DNA of 64,000 nt from an uncultured Pseudodesulfovibrio sp. (GCF_963675635.1 NZ_OY776488.1:661740-725739); one strand, 5' to 3'; shown: positions 1-8,741, counted from the stretch's first letter. A program made the numbers and translations. Notes: generated by a model not told the origin, from the letters alone.

Positions 1-102
1 GAGCGTCCAAAATTCAAGCGTAGCGAAAACATGATTACTTTGCTCTTTGTCGGTATCGGACTGGTCACTTTGGTCCGCTTTCTGTTTTTGAGCATTAACT
101 AG
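1..102 (+). CDS. frdC: Fumarate reductase/succinate dehydrogenase cytochrome b subunit, C-terminal end only
   Basis: Only the last 33 codons lie in the window, read in the first frame and ending with TAG at 100-102. They encode one hydrophobic helix (MITLLFVGIGLVTLVRFLF) after a basic stretch, as expected for the last membrane span of the diheme cytochrome b anchor of a Wolinella-type quinol:fumarate reductase. The flavoprotein gene begins 11 bases later and the iron-sulfur gene follows, which is the C-A-B order of epsilon- and deltaproteobacterial frd operons. The identification rests mainly on this context, because the remaining fragment has no haem ligands. Confidence 0.6.
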   Translation, partial: ERPKFKRSENMITLLFVGIGLVTLVRFLFLSIN

Positions 103-113
103 GAGAAATTGCC

Positions 114-1948
114 ATGCAGACTATCTACACCGATTTTCTTGTTGTCGGCGCAGGTCTGGCGGGCGAGCGCGCTGCCGTTGAGGCGGCTGACGCCGGTTTC
201 TCCGCCATCTGTTTGAGCCTTGTACCGGCTCGTCGTTCTCATTCTTCCGCCGCACAGGGCGGCATGCAGGCCTCTCTAGGCAACTCCGTCATGGGTGAGG
301 GAGACTGTCCAGACGTTCATTTTGCAGATACCGTCAAGGGGTCCGACTGGGGTTGTGACCAGGAAGTAGCCCGTTTGTTTGCGGACGCGGCCCCTATTGA
401 AATGCGTCGTCTGGCCCATTGGGGTGTGCCATGGAACCGTGTTGTTCCTGGTAAGTCCATTTACTACAAGGGCGGCAAGCAGTTTGAAAAAATTGAGGCC
501 GAGGATAAGGAAGGCCTGATTATGGCACGTTCCTTCGGCGGCACTGCAAATGGCGTACCTGTTATACTTCGGACGGCACAGGCCACGCGGTTATGTGCAC
601 CATGGACAACCGATGCGCTCAGATGGGCGTTGAGGTCCACGACAAAACAGAAGCCATTGCCCTGATTCAGGATGGCGACACCTGCTACGGCGTCGTAGCC
701 CGTTGCCTGCGTACGGGAGAGTTGCGGACGTATCTTTCCAAGGCAACCATGATCGCGGCCGGCGGTTTCGGACGCATTTATCCGAATACGACCAATGCAG
801 TCATTTGTGACGGTGGGGCGCACACCATGTGCGTGGATACCGGGGTGGTTCCCATGGGGAACATGGAAGCTGTCCAGTTCCATCCAACAGGCATCGTACC
901 GACAGATATTCTCGTCACCGAAGGCTGTCGCGGTGACGGTGGAACGCTCCTTGATGTTAATGAAAAACGCTTCATGCACGAATATGAACCAGAGAAAGCC
1001 GAACTCGCCTCTCGCGACGTGGTCTCCCGTTGGATGACCCATCATATGCGTGAAGGTCACGGTGTCAAATCGCCCTATGGTGAACACCTCTGGCTTGATA
1101 TTCGCCATCTTGGTGAAGAACACATTACCGGAAAACTCCGTGAAGTGTACGAAATATGTACGTCTTTCCTGGGTGTTGATCCGATTTATCAGTTGATTCC
1201 TGTTCGTCCTACTCAGCATTATTCAATGGGTGGTGTCCGTACTAACAAGGATGGCGCAGCCTACGGCCTTAAAGGCTTGTTCGCAGCCGGTGAAGCAGCA
1301 TGTTGGGATATGCACGGTTTCAATCGGCTGGGTGGCAACTCCCTGGCCGAAACAGTTGTTGCTGGTGGTATTATCGGTCGCAAGATCGGCGAATACCTTC
1401 AGGGGTGCGAGACTGAATTCAAGACTTCGCTCATCAACGACACGGTCAAGAAACAACAGTCTCGCATTGATGATCTCATCAAATGTACCAATGGCTCCGA
1501 GAACGTTTACAAGGTTCGGGCAGCCATGCAGGATGCCTTGCATAAGGGTGCCAACATCTTCCGTACTCAGGATGGGTTGGAAACCTGTGTTGCATCTCTT
1601 CAGGAAGCACTGGCACGGGCGCGGAACGTTGGTCTGCGGTCCGACGGCAAAGGTGTCAATCCGGAGCTTGCCGCTGCACTCAAGCTTGAAGGGCAGGTCA
1701 AGATGGCCCTGATGGTTGCTTATGGTGCACTTATGCGTACAGAGTCCCGTGGTTCTCATAACCGCGAAGACTTCACCGCGCGCAACGACCGTGATTGGCT
1801 CAACCGCACACTGGCTTATTGGAAGAACGAGGGCGATACATTGCCGACGCTTGAATATGAAGCTGCGACCGAGATCGTTGAAATCCCTCCGGGAGACCGC
1901 GGCTACGGAAAGTCCGAAATAATCAGCGCTGACGACAAAAAGGAATAA
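114..1948 (+). pseudogene. frdA: Fumarate reductase flavoprotein subunit, interrupted by a -1 frameshift
   Basis: FrdA carries FAD and reduces fumarate (or oxidises succinate) on the cytoplasmic face of the FrdABC complex. The N-terminal half (from ATG 114, after an AGGAGA site) has the FAD dinucleotide motif (VVGAGLAG, residues 10-17) and His43 in RRSHSSAAQGG, the position that covalently binds FAD in Wolinella. The frame is lost at codon 146: GGC ACT GCA AAT GGC at 540-554 should read GCA AAA TGG (GTAKWRTCYTSDGTGH in homologues). One A is therefore missing from the A-run at 548-550. From 551 the other frame continues with normal FrdA sequence (HPTGIVP, RPTQHYSMGG, GEAACWDMHGFNRLGG) to TAA at 1946-1948. 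Corrected length is about 611 residues, the usual size. All downstream motifs are intact, so a sequencing or assembly error in a short A-run is as likely as a real mutation. Confidence 0.85.
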
Positions 1949-1951
1949 ACC

Positions 1952-2689
1952 ATGTCCAGATTACTGAAATTCAATATATTCCGGTATAATCCCGAGGACG
2001 AGCAGTCGACGCCGCACATGCAGGAGTTCGTGCTGGAAGAAACCGATTCCATGACGCTGTTCATTGCGCTCAATCGAATTCGTGAAGAGCAGGATTCATC
2101 CTTGCAGTTCGATTTTTGCTGCCGTGCAGGTATCTGTGGCTCCTGCGGCATGGTCATCAATGGTCGTCCAGGTCTTGCCTGTCATACCAAAACCAAGGAT
2201 CTGCCCGGTGAGATAACCTTGCTGCCGCTTCCAGTCTTCAAGCTGGTGGGTGATCTGTCCGTGGATACTGGTTCCTGGTTCCGTGAAATGTATACCAAGA
2301 CCGAGTCCTGGATTCATACGGAGAAAGAGTTTGATCCTGTCGCTCTTGAGGAGCGCATGGATAATAAGCAGGCTGTTGATATCTACGAACTGGAACGTTG
2401 TGTGGAATGCGGTTGCTGCATTTCGGCATGCGGCACGGCGCGTCTGCGTGAGGATTTCATGGGGGCCGCTGCACTGAATCGTGTTGCCCGGTTCCTCATC
2501 GATCCGCGCGATAACCGCACTGAGAACGATTATTACGAAATCATCGGTAATGATATGGGGATCTTCGGCTGCATGGGCCTGCTGGCTTGCGAGGACGTTT
2601 GTCCCAAGCATCTGCCGTTGCAAAATCAGCTTGGCTTCCTCCGCAGGAAGATGGGTATTACTTCATTGAAGAGAATCTTCAAGAAATAG
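1952..2689 (+). CDS. frdB: Fumarate reductase/succinate dehydrogenase iron-sulfur subunit
   Basis: FrdB (245 residues) passes electrons between the cytochrome b anchor and the FAD of FrdA through three iron-sulfur clusters. The N-terminal ferredoxin fold has the [2Fe-2S] ligands Cys57, Cys62, Cys65 and Cys77 (CRAGICGSCG ... GLAC). The C-terminal half has CVECGCCISAC (Cys150, 153, 156, 160) and CMGLLACEDVC (Cys207, 213, 217), which supply the [4Fe-4S] and [3Fe-4S] clusters. Spacing and length agree with Wolinella and E. coli FrdB. The start codon is 4 bases after the frdA stop, with GGA just inside the frdA end, so the two genes should be translationally coupled. Confidence 0.95.
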   Translation: MSRLLKFNIFRYNPEDEQSTPHMQEFVLEETDSMTLFIALNRIREEQDSSLQFDFCCRAGICGSCGMVINGRPGLACHTKTKDLPGEITLLPLPVFKLVGDLSVDTGSWFREMYTKTESWIHTEKEFDPVALEERMDNKQAVDIYELERCVECGCCISACGTARLREDFMGAAALNRVARFLIDPRDNRTENDYYEIIGNDMGIFGCMGLLACEDVCPKHLPLQNQLGFLRRKMGITSLKRIFKK

Positions 2690-2705
2690 AGATGTTCCCT
2701 CTGTT

Positions 2706-2736
2706 CGGGGGAAAGGGAAAAGATCCTCTTCCCCCG
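2706..2736 (+). terminator. Hairpin after frdB, possible weak terminator
   Basis: CGGGGGAA (2706-2713) and TTCCCCCG (2729-2736) form an 8-bp GC-rich stem around a 15-base loop. No U-tract follows, so it may slow or stabilise the frd transcript rather than end it. Confidence 0.35.
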
Positions 2737-2873
2737 GACAATTATCCGTTACTTCTCACAAAATTTTGTGTTGCGGAGATGGTGTGGGAGCAGGACGTAA
2801 TCTGATTATATTTCGAAAGTTCACCTAACGCGCTTGCATGACTTTGAGCGAAGCGAGCGATAAAAGTTTTGGA

Positions 2874-2911
2874 GCGGGCAGCGAACCTTTTCCAAAAGGT
2901 TCGCTGCCCGC
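2874..2911. repeat. Perfect 18-bp palindrome (REP-like) ahead of the fumarase ribosome site
   Basis: GCGGGCAGCGAACCTTTT at 2874-2891 is followed by CC and then its exact reverse complement at 2894-2911. The hairpin ends directly against the Shine-Dalgarno sequence CCGGAGG (2911-2917) of the fumarase alpha gene. From memory, elements with an AAAAGGTT-type core followed by CCGCCGGAGG recur between genes in Desulfovibrio genomes, so I read it as a dispersed intergenic palindrome. It may also act as a processing or translation-control hairpin here. Confidence 0.7.
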
Positions 2912-2924
2912 CGGAGGCAATCTT

Positions 2925-3764
2925 ATGAGAGAAATTCAGGCAGCGGACATTGTTGAAGCTGTGGCCACGATGTGCATCAAGGCCAACACGGAGCTTCCAC
3001 AGGATGTTCGTAACAAATTAGAGCAGGCCATGGCTGAGGAGACCTCTTCTTCGGCCAAGGAAGTCCTGCGTCAGTTGCTGGAAAACGCGGACCTGTCCAT
3101 GAAGACCAAGTTGCCTTTGTGTCAGGACTGCGGTCTGGCAGTTTTTTATGTTGAAGTGGGTGATGACTGTAAAGTCGTCGGCGGCAATCTGCGTGACCTC
3201 ATTAATGAGGGAACACGCAAAGGATACGACGAAGGATACCTTCGCAAGTCAGCCTGTGATCCGCTGTCCCGTGCCAACACTGGTGACGGCACACCGGCGA
3301 TCATACATTTTGACATGGTGCCCGGTGACAAACTGAAGATTTCCTATATGGCCAAGGGTGGTGGCGCCGAGAATATGTCTCGTGTCACCATGCTGTCTCC
3401 GGCACAGGGATGGGAAGGTATCAAGAAGTTTGTCATCAATCGTGTTGCGGAAGCTGGACCGAACCCGTGTCCGCCGACCGTCATCGGTATCGGTATCGGT
3501 GGGACTTTCGAGCACGCTGCCAAAATCGCGAAAAGTTCACTTTTGCGTAAACTGGATGATACGCATTCCGACCCGAGGGTCGCGGAAATGGAAAAAGAAT
3601 TGGAAGAGGCTCTCAACGACCTCGGTATCGGTCCGATGGGGTTGGGTGGGAAAACCACCGTACTTGGTGTGAAAATCACTATGGAACCGTGTCATCTGGC
3701 GAGCCTGCCGCTGGCAGTCAATGTTCAATGTCACTCCCAGCGTCATGAGGAGGTTGTTCTGTAA
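2925..3764 (+). CDS. fumA: Fumarate hydratase class I, alpha (N-terminal) subunit
   Basis: This is the iron-sulfur half of a two-subunit class I fumarase (fumarate + water to malate), 279 residues. The cluster ligands are Cys66 (PLCQDCG), Cys182 (AGPNPCPP) and Cys255 (MEPCHLASLP), the three conserved cysteines of the class I fumarase/TtdA family. The glycine-rich IGIGIGG follows the second. I start at ATG 2925 because CCGGAGG lies 8 bases upstream; the frame stays open to 2838 but that extension runs through the palindrome and has no family similarity. The stop overlaps the beta-subunit ATG by one base. Position behind frd points to fumarase rather than L-tartrate dehydratase, which shares the fold. 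Confidence 0.92.
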   Translation: MREIQAADIVEAVATMCIKANTELPQDVRNKLEQAMAEETSSSAKEVLRQLLENADLSMKTKLPLCQDCGLAVFYVEVGDDCKVVGGNLRDLINEGTRKGYDEGYLRKSACDPLSRANTGDGTPAIIHFDMVPGDKLKISYMAKGGGAENMSRVTMLSPAQGWEGIKKFVINRVAEAGPNPCPPTVIGIGIGGTFEHAAKIAKSSLLRKLDDTHSDPRVAEMEKELEEALNDLGIGPMGLGGKTTVLGVKITMEPCHLASLPLAVNVQCHSQRHEEVVL

Positions 3765-4315
3765 TGGCTGAATATACGTTGAATACTCCGTTGACGGATG
3801 AGGACATGATGCAGCTCCAGGCTGGTGATGTCGTCTTTTTGAGCGGGACAATTTATTCCGCACGAGATGCGGCTCATAAAAAATTGTTCGAGCTGCTGGA
3901 TTCCGGCGAGGATCTGCCGTTTGATCTGGAAGGTTCCGCTATCTATTATGTCGGCCCTTCACCGGCTCCTCCGGGTCGTCCCATTGGTTCAGCAGGACCG
4001 ACTACCAGCTATCGCATGGACACATATGCCCCGAGGCTGCATTCTCTTGGCATGAAGGCATCCATCGGCAAGGGAAAACGTTCTGACGAGGTCAAGGCGG
4101 CCATGCAGGAATACAAGGGCGTCTATTTCGGAGCCACTGGTGGAGCAGGAGCTTTACTGTCCAACTCCATTGTGGAATCCACGGTTATCGCTTTCGACGA
4201 ACTTGGCCCCGAGGCTATCCGTGCCATGAAAGTGAAGGATTTTCCGTTGTTGGTCATTAACGACTGTCACGGCGGGGAATTGTATGTCAAACCCAAGCTT
4301 GACAGCACAGAGTAA
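3764..4315 (+). CDS. fumB: Fumarate hydratase class I, beta (C-terminal) subunit
   Basis: This 183-residue protein matches the C-terminal domain of class I fumarases (TtdB-like). It has GPTTSYRMDTYAPRL near residue 75, the GATGGAGALL loop around 127-136 and a VINDCHGGELY end. It pairs with the upstream alpha subunit to form the active site for interconverting fumarate and malate, beside the fumarate reductase that consumes fumarate. Its ATG shares a base with the alpha stop codon (TAATG), so translation should be coupled. Confidence 0.92.
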   Translation: MAEYTLNTPLTDEDMMQLQAGDVVFLSGTIYSARDAAHKKLFELLDSGEDLPFDLEGSAIYYVGPSPAPPGRPIGSAGPTTSYRMDTYAPRLHSLGMKASIGKGKRSDEVKAAMQEYKGVYFGATGGAGALLSNSIVESTVIAFDELGPEAIRAMKVKDFPLLVINDCHGGELYVKPKLDSTE

Positions 4316-4321
4316 TTCATT

Positions 4322-4370
4322 CACAGAGGGGCTGGACGCGGTGGTGTCCACGTCCCTGTGAGATAGTTTT
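4322..4370 (+). terminator. Probable terminator of the frd-fum operon
   Basis: CACAG...CTGTG (4322-4326 with 4356-4360) brackets inner GGAC/GTCC pairing, and a TTTT follows at 4367-4370. The stem is imperfect and the T-run short. Confidence 0.4.
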
Positions 4371-4407
4371 GTCTCGACAGAAAAGATTATGATATCAGAG
4401 GTTTGTC

Positions 4408-4578
4408 ATGGAAAAATCATATTTTGAAAATATCGATTGTCACGAGAACGACAATAAGGACGAGAAGACATACACCCCTTATCCCGGTGCGGATGAGAAG
4501 TATGACGATGGCTCCGATTGGCGTCTTTACAACCCTGACAAATACCGTGACCCCAATTGGTCTCCTGATAAGGAATAA
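4408..4578 (+). CDS. Small acidic hypothetical protein, 56 residues
   Basis: An ATG at 4408 opens a 56-codon frame ending TAA at 4576-4578, directly before a strong terminator. The product is rich in Asp, Glu, Lys, Tyr and Pro, with no signal peptide or membrane span. Two similar Trp-containing segments occur near the C-terminus (DWRLYNPDKYRDP and NWSPDKE). The ribosome site is weak (GAGG at 4398-4401). The tight fit between start and terminator argues for a real gene, but I do not recognise the family and suggest no function. Confidence 0.6.
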   Translation: MEKSYFENIDCHENDNKDEKTYTPYPGADEKYDDGSDWRLYNPDKYRDPNWSPDKE

Positions 4579-4585
4579 AGAAAAT

Positions 4586-4610
4586 GGGGCCGAATGGCCC
4601 CTTTTTTTTT
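4586..4610. terminator. Rho-independent terminator, probably bidirectional
   Basis: GGGGCC (4586-4591), loop GAAT, GGCCCC (4596-4601), then nine T. On the opposite strand the stem is followed by ATTTTCTTT, so it can also end the convergent gene that stops at 4625. Confidence 0.9.
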
Positions 4611-4624
4611 GTCTTTTGAACCGG

Positions 4625-5422
4625 CTACATCTGTTTTTTGATGCTGCCGGTTTTTTGATGCCGCATTTCTTCTGCAAGGAGTTTGTCGAATTGACTCAAA
4701 CCGCCTGCACCAGTGGCCTTGAGATTTTTGAGCTCTTTATTCAGCTTGTTGATGAGCGCGTCATCCGTGTCTTTGCTGAAGGCGAAGTAGAGTGGCTGTT
4801 CATCGAAAGTGTAGCAGATCGTGTAGTCGCTTTGCGCCATTCCCAGCCCATCCATGAGGTAGGGAGCTCCTTTTTCCGTAAAGGCGAAAAGGTCAACCTC
4901 ACCGTTATCCAGTTTGCGGAGAGCTTGAACATGGGCGGGGCTGCGGTACAGTTCATTCGGATTCATGCCGCCAGCCAGCAGGGCCTTTTCCGGTCTGCTC
5001 CATCGTACAGTCGCAATGCGATATCCTTTCAAATCTGATTTTGTGTTGATGAAGAGCTTGTCTTTTTTTCGGCCGATAAGGACAACCTTGCTTGTGGCTA
5101 TAGGGCCGACCCATTTATAGAGTTGTTCTGTCTTGGGTGTCCGAAGGGCGTTGAGGATAATCCGCTGTGGAGTACGGGCGGTGCATTCGTAGGCATATGC
5201 CCACGGTGCCAGCTTAATTTCCCGGTTACTGATGGGGGTGCCGCACCGCTGCATGATAGTCATCAGTGTGGTGACGGATATGCCTTTTACTTGTAGGCCT
5301 TTACTGACACTATATGGTGGATATGGGGCTGCCATAGCAAGAAACTGTTCCGCCTGAGCGACAGGGATGAAACTGAACAGGAAACCCAGAAAACACACGA
5401 GGAAAAGCTGGATGTAATGCAT
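4625..5422 (-). CDS. Periplasmic solute-binding protein, family 3 (amino-acid type)
   Basis: About 265 residues with a signal peptide (hydrophobic IQLFLVCFLGFLFSFIPVAQA, cleavage expected after AQA). The body fits the bacterial extracellular solute-binding family 3 fold: an N-terminal PYPPYS segment, KVVLIGRKKD, a DLKGYRIATVRWSRPE hinge region, and a C-terminal half ending in LNKELKNLKATG. No permease or ATPase gene is adjacent, so it is an orphan; many such proteins in deltaproteobacteria act as stand-alone sensors or have distant transport partners. I use ATG 5422; an in-frame TTG at 5431 is the alternative. The ligand is unknown. Confidence 0.75.
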   Translation of the reverse strand: MHYIQLFLVCFLGFLFSFIPVAQAEQFLAMAAPYPPYSVSKGLQVKGISVTTLMTIMQRCGTPISNREIKLAPWAYAYECTARTPQRIILNALRTPKTEQLYKWVGPIATSKVVLIGRKKDKLFINTKSDLKGYRIATVRWSRPEKALLAGGMNPNELYRSPAHVQALRKLDNGEVDLFAFTEKGAPYLMDGLGMAQSDYTICYTFDEQPLYFAFSKDTDDALINKLNKELKNLKATGAGGLSQFDKLLAEEMRHQKTGSIKKQM

Positions 5423-5431
5423 GGCTCTCAA

Positions 5432-5804
5432 TATGTGTAAAGGTGCATAAAATCAACTTTGTGAAAGCAAATATCGTACCGGAAAATCCTGCCTTTTTAT
5501 TGCAGATGCAGGTCTGTAATTTGACGTTTTTCTGATATCGATTGATGAAAAAAAAGACGATTCCTATCGTTAACGCGAGGCGATTATGTGTTTGCTTTAG
5601 GCTGCATCTGGTTTTTGGCGGAACCCTCAATCGTATTTAGAACAATATTTTTTTCATTTTTTTGACAGTAAGAGACTGTTGCCAGCTACCTCGCATCATT
5701 TAGTGTGCGGAAACCTTCAATTTTGTTTTGCCTTTATTCGCCATGCGGTCTTGCAAGGTCAGGGTTTTCCGAGTATTTGACTCTCCTGAAAGGAGATATA
5801 AGAT
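5432..5804. other. Divergent intergenic region, 370 bases
   Basis: It separates the solute-binding gene (-) from the aminotransferase gene (+), so it must hold both promoters. It is A/T-rich with T-runs and a TTGACA at 5662-5667, but I see no -10 at good spacing. GAAAGGAGATATA at 5788-5800 is the ribosome site of the aminotransferase. No hairpin, operator or RNA gene is convincing. Confidence 0.4.
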
Positions 5805-6980
5805 ATGTCTAAAAAATTCGCTCGGAGAATGCAGACGGTTCATCGTTCATTCATTCGAGAAATCTTGAAAGTTACTGCTGATCCCGAAATCATATCATTT
5901 GCTGGCGGGTTGCCTAATCCTGAACTGTTCCCCGTAGAAGCCATGGGCAAGGCCTCTCAGGAAGTCTTTGCCAATATAGGGTCTTCCGCCTTGCAGTATT
6001 CCACTACTGAAGGTGATGCAGGCCTCAGAGCAATCATTGCCAAGAGATACGCCAATCGTGGCTTGACTGTAGACCCGGATTCCATTCTCGTGACTTCGGG
6101 TTCGCAGCAGATTCTTGATATCTGTGCCAAAGTGTTTCTGGATAAGGGAGACAAGGTTGTTATCGAGCGGCCAGGTTATCTTGGAGCCATTCAGGCTTTT
6201 TCCATCTTTGAACCTGAGTTCGTGACCGTATCTCTTGAAGATGATGGCCCGAATCTTGAGGAGTTGGAAGCTGCCTTCAAGGACGGAGCAAAGTGTTTTT
6301 ACGCTGTTCCGAACTTCCAGAATCCTTCAGGTGTCAGCTATAGTCTGGAAAAGCGTAAGGCTGTGGCGGAATTGACGGACAGGTATGACGTGCTCTTTGT
6401 GGAAGATGATCCTTACGGCGAACTTCGCTTTCTGGGCGAGGACATGCCGAGTGTCTATTCCTTCAGCAAGAATCCCGGCATCCTGTGCGGTTCCTTCTCC
6501 AAGATTGCAGCACCGGGCTTCCGTATCGGTTGGGTCGTTGCCGAGAAGGCAGTCTACGACAAGCTGGTCATTGCCAAACAGGCATCTGATCTGCATACCT
6601 CCACGCTCGCTCAGGCCATAATGCGGCGGTATCTGGAGACCAACGATATTGAGACGCATGTGGAACTCATCAAGGATTGCTACGGACGTCAACGTGCGTG
6701 CATGGTCGAGATGATTGGAAAGTACTTCCCGAGTGAAGTTTCCATCACTCGGCCTGAGGGCGGCATGTTCCTGTGGGCAACCATGCCTGATGGCTTTTCG
6801 AGCATGGATCTCTTTGATGCAGCCATCAAGGAGAAGGTCGCGTTCGTTCCCGGAAGACCTTTCTATGTCGATGGTTCGGGCGAGAATACCCTGCGTCTCA
6901 ACTTCTCCAATTCCGACGAAGCGCGGATTGAGGAAGGCATCAAACGATTGGGTCTGAGCATCGATTCATTCTTGAAGTAA
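5805..6980 (+). CDS. PLP-dependent aminotransferase, class I/II (LysN/MocR-type catalytic domain)
   Basis: A 391-residue fold type I aminotransferase. Signature elements in order: SFAGGLPNPELFP (31-43), TSGSQQILD (97-105), ERPGYLGAIQAF (121-132), PNFQNPSG (169-176), the DDPYGEL cofactor segment (201-207) and SFSKIAAPGFRIGW with the PLP-binding Lys233. These are typical of the 2-aminoadipate/aromatic aminotransferase subgroup and of MocR regulators, but the DNA-binding domain of MocR proteins is absent. A strong AAGGAGATATA site precedes the ATG. The next gene is 51 bases downstream on the same strand. The amino acid substrate cannot be fixed from sequence. Confidence 0.88.
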   Translation: MSKKFARRMQTVHRSFIREILKVTADPEIISFAGGLPNPELFPVEAMGKASQEVFANIGSSALQYSTTEGDAGLRAIIAKRYANRGLTVDPDSILVTSGSQQILDICAKVFLDKGDKVVIERPGYLGAIQAFSIFEPEFVTVSLEDDGPNLEELEAAFKDGAKCFYAVPNFQNPSGVSYSLEKRKAVAELTDRYDVLFVEDDPYGELRFLGEDMPSVYSFSKNPGILCGSFSKIAAPGFRIGWVVAEKAVYDKLVIAKQASDLHTSTLAQAIMRRYLETNDIETHVELIKDCYGRQRACMVEMIGKYFPSEVSITRPEGGMFLWATMPDGFSSMDLFDAAIKEKVAFVPGRPFYVDGSGENTLRLNFSNSDEARIEEGIKRLGLSIDSFLK

Positions 6981-7031
6981 CGACTTTGGTCATGAGGGAC
7001 GACCAGAGCGCAATCGTATAGGTGGAGCATC

Positions 7032-8741
7032 ATGTCTCAACATATTGTTGTTATAGGCGGTGTGGCCCTTGGCCCCAAGGCTGCCTGCCGTTTTAAACGG
7101 CTTGAACCGGAATCAACGGTGACCATGATCGACCAGAGTGCTCTCATCTCCTACGGGGGGTGTGGCATTCCGTATTATGTTTCCGGAGATGTTTCTGACG
7201 CGGTGGAATTATCCCAGACAAGCTTTCACATGATCCGTGACCCGAAGTTCTTCAAGGAAGTCAAAGGGGTCGATGTCCGCATCCTGACGAAGGCTACGAG
7301 TATCAATCGGGAGAAGAAGTGTGTCGAGGTCGAGAATGTAACGACCGGAGAGAAGGCAAGTATTGATTATGACAAGCTGGTCATCGCTACAGGTGCTTCC
7401 CCTCGAAAGCTGAATCTGCCCGGTGATGATCTTGAAGGCGTCAATTACGTATGTAACCCTGATGACGCTACATGTATCCGTGAATCCATTTCCAAAGGGA
7501 AAGTGAGTAACGCTGTCATTATTGGTGCAGGTTTTATCGGTCTGGAAATGGCTGAAGCCTTTGCTGACATGTGGGGCGTGGAAACGTCTGTTGTGGAAAT
7601 CACTGATCAGATATTACCACGTTTAGTCAGTCCTGCGCTCGCAACCATGGGCCAGAAGCACATGGAAGAGGGCGGGGTAAACTTCTACTTTGGCGAAACC
7701 GTCACAGCTATTGAAGGCGAGAACGGCAAGGTCGTGCGTGTCGTGACCAACAAGCGGACCCTTGATGCCGAAGCCGTGATTATCGCCGCAGGCGTGGTTC
7801 CGAACTCCGATATAGCCAAGGAAGCCGGTCTGCATGTGCATGAGCGGGGCGGTGTTTTCGTTGACGAGTTCATGCGGACCAACGACCCGGATATCTATGC
7901 TGGCGGCGACTGCTGTCTCGTCAAGAATCTCATTACCGATCAGCCGGCCTATCTGCCGCTCGGCTCCATGGCCAACCGCCAGGGACGTGTCATCGGTTCA
8001 AATCTCGCCGGTAGCGAAAGCCGGTTTGATGGAGTTCTCGGTTCTTTTGTGGTCAAGTTGTTTGAGACATCCATGGCCGGGACCGGCATGAGTCTTGATT
8101 CTGCTCAGGCTGTCGGATTCGATGCCATGAGCGTGCTGCTTATTCAGCTCGATCGTGCGCATTTTTATCCTACAAAAGAGCTCATGACACTTGAAATGGT
8201 CGTGGAGAAATCCACACGACGTGTGCTTGGCGTGCAGGGATTCGGTAGCTCCGGTGACGCTATGGTTGGCCGTATCAATACTGTGGCCGCCATTCTCAAG
8301 TCCAAGCCGACTATCGATGAAATCTCCAACCTTGAAATGGCCTACTCCCCGCCGTTTGCTGCAGCCATGGACATTCTCAATACCTTGGCCAATCTGGCTG
8401 ACAACGCATTGCGTGGTATTAATCGTGGTGTTGGTCCCGATGGGTTCAAAGAACTCTGGGACAATCGTGAGTCTTGTGACTGTTACTTCCTTGACTGTCG
8501 TGAGAATGCTGATGCGCAGCCGGTCATGGACCGCAATCCAGACCAGTGGCATAACGTGCCCCAGGGCGAGATCTACAATCGTCTGGACGAGATTCCCAAG
8601 GACAAGCCCGTAGTGCTTGTGTGCAATACCGGCGCACGGTCGTACGAAGCGCAAATCATGCTCGATGCCAAAGGCTATAAGAATGTTACCAACATTCATG
8701 GCGGCATGGCTTCTATCAAGAAGTATGGAGTTGATATCTAG
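7032..8741 (+). CDS. FAD-dependent pyridine nucleotide-disulfide oxidoreductase with C-terminal rhodanese domain (CoA-disulfide reductase-like)
   Basis: 569 residues. The N-terminal FAD site is VVIGGVALGPKAA (6-18), and a single redox Cys44 sits in SYGGCGIPYY, the motif of CoA-disulfide reductase and Npsr-type enzymes. The NAD(P)H site is IIGAGFIGLEMAEAF near 160-174. A dimerisation domain follows. The last 110 residues are a rhodanese domain with catalytic Cys531 in VCNTGARS. This CoADR-Rhd architecture is known from enzymes that reduce CoA persulfide, polysulfide or sulfur with NAD(P)H, which suits a sulfur-metabolising anaerobe. It is likely cytoplasmic and ends at a strong terminator. The exact substrate is inferred. 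Confidence 0.88.
   Translation: MSQHIVVIGGVALGPKAACRFKRLEPESTVTMIDQSALISYGGCGIPYYVSGDVSDAVELSQTSFHMIRDPKFFKEVKGVDVRILTKATSINREKKCVEVENVTTGEKASIDYDKLVIATGASPRKLNLPGDDLEGVNYVCNPDDATCIRESISKGKVSNAVIIGAGFIGLEMAEAFADMWGVETSVVEITDQILPRLVSPALATMGQKHMEEGGVNFYFGETVTAIEGENGKVVRVVTNKRTLDAEAVIIAAGVVPNSDIAKEAGLHVHERGGVFVDEFMRTNDPDIYAGGDCCLVKNLITDQPAYLPLGSMANRQGRVIGSNLAGSESRFDGVLGSFVVKLFETSMAGTGMSLDSAQAVGFDAMSVLLIQLDRAHFYPTKELMTLEMVVEKSTRRVLGVQGFGSSGDAMVGRINTVAAILKSKPTIDEISNLEMAYSPPFAAAMDILNTLANLADNALRGINRGVGPDGFKELWDNRESCDCYFLDCRENADAQPVMDRNPDQWHNVPQGEIYNRLDEIPKDKPVVLVCNTGARSYEAQIMLDAKGYKNVTNIHGGMASIKKYGVDI

Noticed and set aside
464-1219. A 251-codon open frame antisense to frdA
   Set aside because: It is a shadow of FrdA coding sequence with no family features.
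2838-2924. In-frame N-terminal extension of the fumarase alpha subunit
   Set aside because: The extension runs through the palindrome and lacks family similarity; CCGGAGG marks ATG 2925 as the start.
5662-5690. TTGACA upstream of the aminotransferase as a promoter
   Set aside because: No acceptable -10 box is found at 16-18 bases spacing.
7995-8004. GGTTCAAATC, resembling a tRNA T-loop
   Set aside because: It lies inside the flavoprotein reading frame and no acceptor or anticodon stem is present around it.
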